DNA of 64,000 nt from Fen-999 sp044220545. GTDB taxonomy: Bacteria > Pseudomonadota > Gammaproteobacteria > Burkholderiales > Rhodocyclaceae. Shown one piece after another: positions 38,530 through 46,578 of the stretch (position 1 is its first letter; each line of letters opens with the position of its first letter). The stretch is from assembly GCA_044220545.1 (NCBI GenBank), contig JBGAQX010000001.1, positions 62,001-126,000 of the forward strand, read 5' to 3'. Below the pieces are notes generated by a model, which ran no database searches, was not told where the DNA came from, and was given only the letters and a program-made list of their open reading frames with translations. The position numbers and the translations under genes were made by a program.

Positions 38530-40698
38530 CTAGTCCGACGCGCGGGCCAACACCATGCCGGACAGGGGGGGCAACGTCAGCACCAGCGACGCCGGCCGGC
38601 CCATCCAGGATTGGCCGGTCGCAGCCAGTACGCTGTCGTTGCCGAGGTCGCTGCCGCCGTAGTAGCGGGAATCGCTGTTCAGCAATTCCCGGTAGTTGCC
38701 GGTGGCGGGCACGCCGATACGGTAGCCCTTTCGCGGCACCGGTGTCAGGTTGAGCACGACGACCACAAAGCTGCCGTCGCGGGCTTGGCGCAACCAACTG
38801 ATCACCGACTGATCGGCGTCATGGCAATCGATCCAGGAGAATCCATCGCCGGAGAAATCCTGATCGTGCAAGGCGGGTAGCTCGGTATAGAGGCGGTTTA
38901 GGTCGCGCACCAGATCCTTCATGCCCTGGTGTTGCGGCCATTGCAGCAGGTGCCACGGCAATTCCTCGCGATCGCGCCACTCGTGACCCTGCGCGAGTTC
39001 GCAGCCCATGAACAGGAGCTTCTTGCCCGGCGCGGTCATCTGGTAGGTCAGCAGCAAGCGCAGGTTGGCGAAGCGCTGCCATTCGTCGCCGGGCATCTTG
39101 CCCAGCAGGGAACCCTTGCCGTGCACCACTTCGTCGTGGGAGATCGGCAGCACGAAGTTTTCCGAATAGGCGTAGAGCTGGCCAAAGGTGAGCCGGTCGT
39201 GGTGATAGCGGCGGTGGATGGGGTCGTTGGCGAAGTAGTCGAGGGTGTCGTTCATCCAGCCCATGTTCCACTTCATCGAGAAGCCGAGGCCGCCGACGTA
39301 GACCGGCCGCGAGACCATCGGCCAGGCCGTCGATTCCTCGGCGACGGTCAACGCGCCCGGGAATTCCCGGTGCACCATTTCGTTGAGCGAGCGCAGGAAT
39401 TCGATGGCCTCGATATTCTCGCGACCGCCATACTTGTTGGGCAGCCATTCGCCGGCCTTGCGCGAGTAGTCCAGGTAGAGCATGGAGGCGACGGCGTCGA
39501 CCCGCAGTCCGTCGGCATGAAACTCGGACAGCCACCAGTGGGCGGATGAGAGCAGGAAGGATCGGACCTCGTTGCGGCCGTAGTTGAAGATGTGGGTACC
39601 CCAGTCCTGGTGCTTGCCGAGGCGCGGATCTTCATGTTCGTAGAGGGCGGTGCCATCGAAGTGGGCAAGCGCCCAGGCATCGGCCGGAAAGTGTCCTGGC
39701 ACCCAATCAAGGAGAACACCGATGCCCGCCTGATGCAGGGCGTCGATGAGGACCTTCAGTTCGTCCGGGGTGCCGTGGCGGGCCGTCGGCGCGAAAAAGC
39801 CGGTGCATTGATAGCCCCAGGATTCATCCAGCGGATGTTCCATCAAGGGCAGAAACTCGACGTGGGTATAGCCCAGGTCCTTGAGATAGGCGGGCAGCCG
39901 CTCCGCCAACTCCAGATAGCTGTAGAAAGTGTTGTCCGGATGGCGCATCCAGGAGCCGATGTGCATCTCATATACCGACATCGGCGCGTGCTGCCAGTCC
40001 CAGCCGGTACGCCGCTCCAGCCAGGCGGAATCATTCCATGCATAGGAAGATGCGGTCGTCACCTTGGCGGCGGTCGCCGGCCGATTCTCGAACGACCGGG
40101 CATACGGGTCGGCCTTGGCCACCACGGCACCGCTATGCCGATTGCGGATTTCAAACTTGTAGAGGCTGCCGGCCGGCAGGCCGGGGATGAACAGTTCCCA
40201 AATGCCGGACGCGCCCAGCGAGCACATGGGAAAAACCCGGCCGTCCCAGCGATTGAAGTCGCCGACGACGGACACCCGTTCGGCGTTGGGTGCCCAGACC
40301 CGGAAACAGCAACCCGCCACGCCCTGGCGGGATTCGGCAACCGCGCCGAGCAGACGATACGCCTGGAAGTTGACTCCCTGGCTGAAGAGATACACATCGT
40401 GGCTGGAGTCGCCGGGCGGGAAGGCGTAGGGATCGTGACAGATGGTCTCCGTCGTCCCCGCGACGATCCGCAGCCGATAGGGCGTCGGCAGCGTCGCGCC
40501 TGAACGGAGCCGGAACACATCCGTATTGCCCACGCGCGCCAAAGGCTGCCAGCCGTCGGCGGTTTCCACGGACACCCCCGTGGCGCTGGGGCGGAATACC
40601 GTCAGAGACCAGCCGTCGCCATCCGGATGCGCGCCAAGCCGGCGGAAGGGGTCGTGTTCTCGTGCTTCAATGAGCGCATTTAACGATTTGTCGGGCAT
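38530..40698 (-). CDS. glgB: 1,4-alpha-glucan branching enzyme
   Basis: Introduces alpha-1,6 branches into glycogen (GH13). The 722 residues are full length: N-terminal carbohydrate-binding part, a second CBM48 (about 125-215), a GH13 barrel and a C-terminal beta domain. The catalytic aspartate is in DGLRVDAVASMLYLDY, the acid/base glutamate in TVAEESTAWP, and the third acid in LPISHDEVVHGKGSL. It is the only glycogen gene here on the minus strand, divergent from glgC with 47 bases between starts. Confidence 0.97.
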   Translation of the reverse strand: MPDKSLNALIEAREHDPFRRLGAHPDGDGWSLTVFRPSATGVSVETADGWQPLARVGNTDVFRLRSGATLPTPYRLRIVAGTTETICHDPYAFPPGDSSHDVYLFSQGVNFQAYRLLGAVAESRQGVAGCCFRVWAPNAERVSVVGDFNRWDGRVFPMCSLGASGIWELFIPGLPAGSLYKFEIRNRHSGAVVAKADPYARSFENRPATAAKVTTASSYAWNDSAWLERRTGWDWQHAPMSVYEMHIGSWMRHPDNTFYSYLELAERLPAYLKDLGYTHVEFLPLMEHPLDESWGYQCTGFFAPTARHGTPDELKVLIDALHQAGIGVLLDWVPGHFPADAWALAHFDGTALYEHEDPRLGKHQDWGTHIFNYGRNEVRSFLLSSAHWWLSEFHADGLRVDAVASMLYLDYSRKAGEWLPNKYGGRENIEAIEFLRSLNEMVHREFPGALTVAEESTAWPMVSRPVYVGGLGFSMKWNMGWMNDTLDYFANDPIHRRYHHDRLTFGQLYAYSENFVLPISHDEVVHGKGSLLGKMPGDEWQRFANLRLLLTYQMTAPGKKLLFMGCELAQGHEWRDREELPWHLLQWPQHQGMKDLVRDLNRLYTELPALHDQDFSGDGFSWIDCHDADQSVISWLRQARDGSFVVVVLNLTPVPRKGYRIGVPATGNYRELLNSDSRYYGGSDLGNDSVLAATGQSWMGRPASLVLTLPPLSGMVLARASD

Positions 40699-40745
40699 TT
40701 TTTCCGCTATTGGCCATAATTAGAGATTGGACAGGAGGATACCCC
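40699..40745. promoter_or_regulatory. Short divergent intergenic region glgB/glgC
   Basis: Only 47 bases separate the two starts, so promoters must overlap the coding ends. CATAAT at 40715-40720 is the best -10-like element for glgC, but its nearest -35-like sequence (TTGTCG, 40688) is 21 bases away. AGGAGGAT at 40733-40740 is the strong glgC ribosome site and fixes its start at 40746. Confidence 0.3.
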
Positions 40746-42050
40746 ATGCAGCAAGAGATGACACTCAATGATCCCCATGCGGCCTACGGTCGCTTTGTCA
40801 GCCACTTGACGCGCAGCACCTTCGCCATGATCCTTGCTGGCGGTCGCGGCAGCCGGCTGATGCAGCTTACCGACTGGCGCGCCAAGCCGGCGGTGCCCTT
40901 CGGCGGCAAGTTTCGCATCCTCGATTTCACGTTGTCGAACTGCGTCAATTCCGGCATCCGCCGCATCGGCGTCGCCACGCAATACAAGGCGCAGAGCCTG
41001 ATCATGCACCTGCAGCGCGGCTGGAGCTTTCTCGATGGTCGCTTCGACGAATTCATCGACCTGCTCCCGGCCCAGCAGCAGATCGCCGAGAACTGGTACC
41101 AGGGCACCGCCGACGCGGTGTTCCAGAACCTCGACCTGATCCGCCGGCGCAAACCGAACTACGTGTTGATTCTCTCCGGCGATCACATCTACAAGATGGA
41201 CTATGGCCGCGTCCTGGCCCAGCACGCCCAATCCGGGGCGGACATGACGGTCGCCTGCATGGACGTGCCCATCGAGGAAGCATCGGCCTTCGGCGTCATG
41301 GGCGTCGACGAAACCAACCGGGTGACCAGCTTCCTGGAAAAGCCGAAGGATCCACCGGCCATACCCGGACGGCCGGATCGTGCCCTGGCCAGCATGGGCA
41401 TTTACGTTTTCAACGCCCAGTTCCTCTTCGAACAACTGATCCGCGACGCCGACGACCCCAAGTCGTCGCACGACTTTGGCAAGGACCTGATTCCCCACTG
41501 CGTCGCCCGCTATCGCACCGTCGCCCACAATTTCGCCGACAGTTGCGTCGGCATGACGGACACGAAGGTTCCGTACTGGCGCGACGTCGGCACCATCGAC
41601 GCCTATTGGGAAGCCAATATCGAGCTGACCAAGGTGACGCCCGAATTGAACATGTACGACGAGGAGTGGCCGATCTGGACGCACCAGGAGCAATTGCCGC
41701 CCGCCAAGTTCGTCTTCGACGACGACGATCGGCGCGGCATGGCCGTCGATTCGCTGGTTTCCGGCGGCAACGTCATCAGCGGCGCCACCGTGCGCCGTTC
41801 CCTGTTGTTCTCCAGCGTCCATGTCCATAGCCAGGCGGTGGTGGAGGACTCGGTGATACTTCCCAAGGTGGACATCGGTGAAGGCGCCCGCCTGCGTCGG
41901 GTGGTCGTGGACAAGCACTGCCATATCCCGCCCGGCATGACCATCGGCTACGATCCGGTCGAGGACGCCAGGCGCTTTCACGTCAGCGGCAAGGGCATTA
42001 CCCTGGTGACACCGGAAATGCTCGGGCAGTGCATCCACCAGATTCGCTAG
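40746..42050 (+). CDS. glgC: Glucose-1-phosphate adenylyltransferase
   Basis: Makes ADP-glucose from glucose 1-phosphate and ATP, the committed step of glycogen synthesis. The 434-residue protein has the N-terminal nucleotide motif LAGGRGSRLMQLTDWRAKPA with FGGKFRILDF after it, the SGDHIYKMDY segment, and the C-terminal left-handed beta-helix repeats (VRRSLLFSSVHV, VEDSVILPKVDIGEG). The ATG at 40746 follows AGGAGGAT; the longer frame to 40710 lacks this. It heads the plus-strand operon; the next gene begins 11 bases on. Confidence 0.97.
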   Translation: MQQEMTLNDPHAAYGRFVSHLTRSTFAMILAGGRGSRLMQLTDWRAKPAVPFGGKFRILDFTLSNCVNSGIRRIGVATQYKAQSLIMHLQRGWSFLDGRFDEFIDLLPAQQQIAENWYQGTADAVFQNLDLIRRRKPNYVLILSGDHIYKMDYGRVLAQHAQSGADMTVACMDVPIEEASAFGVMGVDETNRVTSFLEKPKDPPAIPGRPDRALASMGIYVFNAQFLFEQLIRDADDPKSSHDFGKDLIPHCVARYRTVAHNFADSCVGMTDTKVPYWRDVGTIDAYWEANIELTKVTPELNMYDEEWPIWTHQEQLPPAKFVFDDDDRRGMAVDSLVSGGNVISGATVRRSLLFSSVHVHSQAVVEDSVILPKVDIGEGARLRRVVVDKHCHIPPGMTIGYDPVEDARRFHVSGKGITLVTPEMLGQCIHQIR

Positions 42051-42061
42051 GCGCGACGGCG

Positions 42062-43759
42062 ATGTCCGAGAAGCGTCTCGACCTCGTCTTCCTCTGGCAC
42101 ATGCATCAGCCGGACTACCGCGACCATACCAGCGGCGAGCATGTATTACCCTGGGTGTATCTCCACGCCATCAAGGACTACACCGACATGGCGGACCATC
42201 TGGAGCGCCACCCGCGCATCCACGCCGTCGTCAACTTCGTGCCGGTGCTGCTGGACCAGATCGAGGACTATTGCCGCCAGTTCGACACCGGCGAGTTTCG
42301 CAATCCACTGCTGCGCTTCCTGGCGGCCGCGGACCTGCACACCATCTCGCCCGACGACCGGCGATTGCTGCTCGAGGCCTGCTTTCGCAGCAACCACCAC
42401 ACCATGCTGGCGCCCTTCCCGCACTATCAGCGGCTGCACGATCTCTACGAGAGTCTGGCGCGCGAAGGCGAGAATGCCCTGGCCTATCTCTCCGGCGCTT
42501 ACTTCGCCGATCTGGTCACCTGGTATCACCTCGCCTGGACCGGCGAAACCGAGCGTCGCCGGGAGCCGCTGATCGCCGAACTGATGAGCAAGGGCGAAGC
42601 CTACAGCCATGCCGACCGGCTGGCGCTGCTCAAGCTGGTTGGCGCGACCCTGCGCGGCCTGTTGCCCCGCTACCGGACGCTGTTGGAGCGCGGCCAGATC
42701 GAGCTTTCCACCACGCCCGATACCCATCCGCTGGCGCCGCTGCTGCTCGATTTCGGCTGCGCCCGCGAGACCGTGCCGGACGCGCCGCTGCCGTTAACGA
42801 CATCCTATCCGGGCGGGCGCCAGCGGCTGGTCGCCCATATCGAGGCCGCCAGAAGATCCCACGCCCACCGTTTCGGCAGCGCTCCGGTCGGCGCGTGGCC
42901 GGCCGAGGGCGCGGTGTCCACCGGTGTCGTGCAGCAATTGGCGGCGCATGGCTGCCGGTGGTTCGCCAGTGGCGAAGGCGTTCTACGCAACAGCCTGCAC
43001 GCCCATGGCGGTGGCGATCAGCGCGCCGCCTACCGCGCCTGGGTGTTGCCCGAAGCGCCGGGGATCACGGCGTTCTTCCGCGACGAGCGCCTTTCGGACA
43101 TGATCGGCTTCGAATATGCCCGCTGGCACGGCCGCGACGCCGCCGGGCATTTCGTCGCCCAACTCGAGACGATTCTCGCCGAAAGCCCGACCGGCGAAGC
43201 ACCGATCGTCAGCGTCATCCTCGACGGCGAGAACGCCTGGGAACACTACCCGTACAACGGATTCTTCTTCTTCGAGGATCTTTACCTGCTGCTGGAAGAT
43301 CATCCGCGCATTCGCACCACCACCTACGCCGAACTGCTGTCGCGGCCAGCCGCCAACGCGCCCGCGGCGGCCCCGCTGGCCGGTTTGGTGGCGGGTAGCT
43401 GGGTCTATGGCACCCTATCCACCTGGATCGGCGACGCGGAGAAGAACCACGCCTGGGATCTGCTCTGCGCGGCCAAGCAGAGCTACGACCTGGTCCTGGC
43501 CAGCGGCCGGCTGTCGGTGAAGGACGAGGAAGCCGCCGAGCGCCAACTGGCCATCTGCGAAAGCTCCGACTGGTTCTGGTGGTTTGGCGACTACAACCCC
43601 GCTCCCGCCGTTGCCAGTTTCGACCAATTGTTCCGCCGCAACCTCGCCAACCTCTACGAGCTGCTGAAACTGCCGGCTCCGGCCCAACTCGATATCCCCA
43701 TTTCGCGCGGCACCCACGCCGCGGAAGGAGACGGCACCATGCGGAGGGCGACGACGTGA
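42062..43759 (+). CDS. GH57 family glycoside hydrolase (alpha-amylase type)
   Basis: 565 residues, cytoplasmic (no signal peptide). GH57 signatures are visible: HMHQPDY at 13-19, the nucleophile-type motif GAWPAEGAV, the RDERLSDMIGF segment and ILDGENAWEHYPYNGFFFFEDLY. A helical C-terminal part follows (WWFGDYNPA). The family contains alpha-amylases, amylopullulanases and branching enzymes; its place between glgC and the second GH57 gene suggests action on intracellular glycogen, but bond specificity cannot be assigned. The ATG at 42062 is chosen since the upstream codons overlap glgC. Confidence 0.9.
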   Translation: MSEKRLDLVFLWHMHQPDYRDHTSGEHVLPWVYLHAIKDYTDMADHLERHPRIHAVVNFVPVLLDQIEDYCRQFDTGEFRNPLLRFLAAADLHTISPDDRRLLLEACFRSNHHTMLAPFPHYQRLHDLYESLAREGENALAYLSGAYFADLVTWYHLAWTGETERRREPLIAELMSKGEAYSHADRLALLKLVGATLRGLLPRYRTLLERGQIELSTTPDTHPLAPLLLDFGCARETVPDAPLPLTTSYPGGRQRLVAHIEAARRSHAHRFGSAPVGAWPAEGAVSTGVVQQLAAHGCRWFASGEGVLRNSLHAHGGGDQRAAYRAWVLPEAPGITAFFRDERLSDMIGFEYARWHGRDAAGHFVAQLETILAESPTGEAPIVSVILDGENAWEHYPYNGFFFFEDLYLLLEDHPRIRTTTYAELLSRPAANAPAAAPLAGLVAGSWVYGTLSTWIGDAEKNHAWDLLCAAKQSYDLVLASGRLSVKDEEAAERQLAICESSDWFWWFGDYNPAPAVASFDQLFRRNLANLYELLKLPAPAQLDIPISRGTHAAEGDGTMRRATT

Positions 43760-43823
43760 TGATGGAGAGGGCAATGGATTGGTCGATATGGCTTCGAACG
43801 CCGACCAACTTGAGTTAAGAACC

Positions 43824-44135
43824 ATGCTTCAACCCCAAACCATCCAGGAAGCCGTCGCCCGCATCGTCGCCGCGACACAGCCGAGCAAGGTTATCCTGTT
43901 CGGCTCCTACGCCCGTGGCGAAGCGACCGAGGATTCCGATCTCGATCTTATGGTGGTGGAAAGGGAGGTTGCCGATATCGGCGCGGAGATGGTCCGCCTG
44001 CGCGACGCTGTTGGCAGCATCGGAATTGGCGTCGACGTACTGGTCTATTCGGAGCCAGAGTTTGAAAAGCGTGCCAGTTGGTGTTCAAGTCCGGTCTATT
44101 GGGCCGTGCGCGAAGGCAAGGTGCTTTATGGCTGA
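43824..44135 (+). CDS. MNT-type minimal nucleotidyltransferase
   Basis: Small protein (103 residues from ATG 43824) with the polymerase-beta-like motif GSYARGEATEDSDLDLMVV. It pairs with the HEPN protein encoded next, whose start it overlaps by 8 bases. In known MNT-HEPN modules the nucleotidyltransferase is the antitoxin that adds AMP to the HEPN toxin; here this is inferred by family only. Two upstream in-frame starts exist (ATG 43788, TTG 43779), so the N-terminus could be 12-15 residues longer. The module sits between two GH57 genes of the glycogen operon. Confidence 0.85.
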   Translation: MLQPQTIQEAVARIVAATQPSKVILFGSYARGEATEDSDLDLMVVEREVADIGAEMVRLRDAVGSIGIGVDVLVYSEPEFEKRASWCSSPVYWAVREGKVLYG

Positions 44136-44520
44136 CCGTTACGAAGAGGCGCGCATGCTTCTGCGCCTGGCCCACCGGGACAATACGGCATTCCGGATTC
44201 TTGTCGATCACCCCGAGGCACCCGTCGGCAACACCATGTTCCAAGCGCAACAGGCGGTCGAAAAGGCCATCAAGGCGGTGCTATCGGCGACGGCGATTGC
44301 CTTCCCTCCAAGCCATAATCTACTGCACTTGGCAAAGCTGCTGGACGGCACTGGCGTACTGCTGCCGGTCGCGCTGGCGGACCTCAATCGCTTGAATCCG
44401 TATGCTGTCGCCATTCGCTACGACGATACCGAAATTCGCACAATGACCAAGAATGAAGCCACCGCCATCGTCGACGTCGTCCTCCGCTGGGCGGCGGCCA
44501 CCATCCCTACCGAGCCATAA
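44128..44520 (+). CDS. HEPN domain protein, partner of the MNT nucleotidyltransferase
   Basis: 130 residues, all helical. HEPN features: FQAQQAVEKAIKAVLSATA and PPSHNLLHLAKLL, typical of the PF05168 group. The RNase motif R-x(4-6)-H of toxic HEPN proteins is not obvious, so catalytic activity is uncertain. The start lies 8 bases inside the MNT gene, implying stoichiometric translation, and the second GH57 gene begins only 3 bases after its stop, so the pair is fully inside the glycogen operon. Could be a toxin-antitoxin pair or a regulatory nucleotidyltransferase system. Confidence 0.85.
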   Translation: MADRYEEARMLLRLAHRDNTAFRILVDHPEAPVGNTMFQAQQAVEKAIKAVLSATAIAFPPSHNLLHLAKLLDGTGVLLPVALADLNRLNPYAVAIRYDDTEIRTMTKNEATAIVDVVLRWAAATIPTEP

Positions 44521-44523
44521 TTC

Positions 44524-46533
44524 ATGACCAACCGCCCCATCTCCCTGCTCTTCGGCGTACATGCCCACCAGCCCGTCGGCAATTTCCCCTTCGTCATGGA
44601 GGAGGCCCACATCCGCTGCTACCGGATGTTCCTGCAAACGCTCGAGCGCTACCCGGATTTTCGTTTCAGCGTCCATTTCTCCGGCTGGCTGCTCGACTGG
44701 CTGCTCGAGCATTACCCCGAAGACATGGAGCGACTGGCCATGATGACGCGGCGTGGCCAGGTCGAATGGTTCGGTTCGGGCGATTGCGAACCGGTGCTGG
44801 CCTCGATTCCGCACCGGGACCGGGTCAGCCAGATTCAGGTGCTGTCCGACAAGATCGAGCGTCTGTTCGGTCAGCGGCCGAAGGGGGCCTGGCTGACCGA
44901 ACGCGTCTGGGAGTCGGCGGTGGTGCCGTCGCTGGCCGACACCGGCATCGAATATGTGGCGGTGGACGACTACCATTTCCTTTGCGCCGGCGAGCCGGCC
45001 GGGCGGCTCGACAGCTACTTCACCACCGAAGAGGATGGTCGCCGGCTCGACCTTTTCCCCATCTCCGAGCAAGCCCGCTATCGCATGCCGTTTTCGCCCG
45101 CCGAGGCGACCGTCATGTGGTTGGAGCACCTGGCGCGGGAAGGCCACCGCGCCGCCGTCTATTTCGACGACATCGAGAAGTTCGGCATCTGGCCGGAGAC
45201 CTTTCACTGGGTCTACGAACAGGGTTGGCTGACTCGCTTCATCGAGGGCGTGCTGGCCTCGCCGCTGATCAAGACCGCCACGTACGCCGAGTTCCACGCC
45301 AGCCAGCCGACGCGCGGTATCGTCTATCTGCCCACCACGTCCTACATCGAGATGAACGAATGGACGCTGCCGGCAAAAGCTGCGCGCACTTATCACGCGC
45401 TGGTCGAACAGGAAAAGCAGAGCGGCCGTTTCGAGGAGCGCAAGGCCTTCCTGCGCGGCGGCATGTGGCGCAACTTCTTCATGCGCTTCCCCGAATCGAA
45501 CTGGATGCACAAGCGCATGCTCGACGTTTCGGCGCGCCTCGCCACGCTGCCCGCCAGGCAGCGCACGCCGGCCATGCAAGAGCAACTGCATCGCGCCCAG
45601 GCGAACGACGCCTACTGGCATGGCCTGTTCGGTGGCCTCTACCTGCCGCACCTGCGCCGCGCGATCTGGAACAACCTGCTGGCGCTGGAAAAGGACTTGG
45701 ACACGCTGGCGCCGCCTCCGGCGCAGGAACGCCGCGACCTCGACCACGATGGCCACGACGAAATATTCCTGCGCGGCGGCGGCCTGCTGGCGGTGATCCG
45801 CGTCGACGGCGACGCCATGCTGGCGGAGTTTTCCAGTCACCTGCTGGCGCATAACTTCGGTGACACCCTGCGCCGGCATGACGAGGGCTATCACGACAAG
45901 CTGCGCGCCGCCCGGGGCGAGCAGGCCCAGCAGGACGGCATCGCCTCCGCCCACGACCGCATCGCCTTCCGCCACGAAATCTCACCCGAGGACGCCGAGC
46001 CGGATACCCGGCCGCGTGGCATGTTCGGCGACTGCTGGTATTCCGCCGATGGCGCCATCCGGCCGGTTCACGACTATCGCGAAACCGCGCCGGCATCCTT
46101 CGCCGCGGGCCTGGACGCCGGCGGTATCGGCAAGTCCTACGCCATGGCGGACGGACGGCTGACGGTGCGCTACCAGAGCACCGGCGCGGTAGGCCGCGTC
46201 GAAATCCGGCTCAACATCGCCATGCCCAGTTGCGATGGCTATCTCGGCCGCTACCTGCTGGAAAACGGCGACGTGCCCTGCGGCTTCGGCGACCCGTTGA
46301 AGCTTGCCGCCGCGCGGCGTCTGACCCTCGATGACGGCGTCCTCGGCGGCGGCATCGCCATCAGTCTGGATCAGGCGCTCGCCATGACGGCCCGGCCACA
46401 CCGTACCGTGTCGCAATCGGAGGCGGGCTTCGAAAAGATCATGCAGGCCGTGGAACTGGTGCTGTCCTGGCCGCTCGACGGCAAGCCGCGCGAGCTGACC
46501 ATTTCGCTCGAAGCGGGCCAACACCGGGCGTAA
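44524..46533 (+). CDS. GH57 4-alpha-glucanotransferase/alpha-amylase
   Basis: 669 residues with three parts: GH57 catalytic barrel, then DUF1925- and DUF1926-like beta domains, as in the Thermococcus litoralis 4-alpha-glucanotransferase. HAHQP at 13-17, nucleophile E126 in GAWLTERVWE, and the acid in YFDDIEKFGIWPETF (D215/D216) are present. It probably rearranges or shortens alpha-1,4-glucans and could replace MalQ in this operon. Cytoplasmic, no signal peptide. It begins 3 bases after the HEPN stop and is followed by glgP after 45 bases. Confidence 0.92.
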   Translation: MTNRPISLLFGVHAHQPVGNFPFVMEEAHIRCYRMFLQTLERYPDFRFSVHFSGWLLDWLLEHYPEDMERLAMMTRRGQVEWFGSGDCEPVLASIPHRDRVSQIQVLSDKIERLFGQRPKGAWLTERVWESAVVPSLADTGIEYVAVDDYHFLCAGEPAGRLDSYFTTEEDGRRLDLFPISEQARYRMPFSPAEATVMWLEHLAREGHRAAVYFDDIEKFGIWPETFHWVYEQGWLTRFIEGVLASPLIKTATYAEFHASQPTRGIVYLPTTSYIEMNEWTLPAKAARTYHALVEQEKQSGRFEERKAFLRGGMWRNFFMRFPESNWMHKRMLDVSARLATLPARQRTPAMQEQLHRAQANDAYWHGLFGGLYLPHLRRAIWNNLLALEKDLDTLAPPPAQERRDLDHDGHDEIFLRGGGLLAVIRVDGDAMLAEFSSHLLAHNFGDTLRRHDEGYHDKLRAARGEQAQQDGIASAHDRIAFRHEISPEDAEPDTRPRGMFGDCWYSADGAIRPVHDYRETAPASFAAGLDAGGIGKSYAMADGRLTVRYQSTGAVGRVEIRLNIAMPSCDGYLGRYLLENGDVPCGFGDPLKLAAARRLTLDDGVLGGGIAISLDQALAMTARPHRTVSQSEAGFEKIMQAVELVLSWPLDGKPRELTISLEAGQHRA

Positions 46534-46578
46534 AATGTTTTTGCCAACCACCAACGACATCCCATAGCGAGAACAACA

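Noticed and set aside
44320..45975. 551-codon minus-strand open frame opposite the second GH57 gene
   Set aside because: The GH57 frame has complete catalytic motifs; the opposite frame is compositionally biased and unrecognisable.
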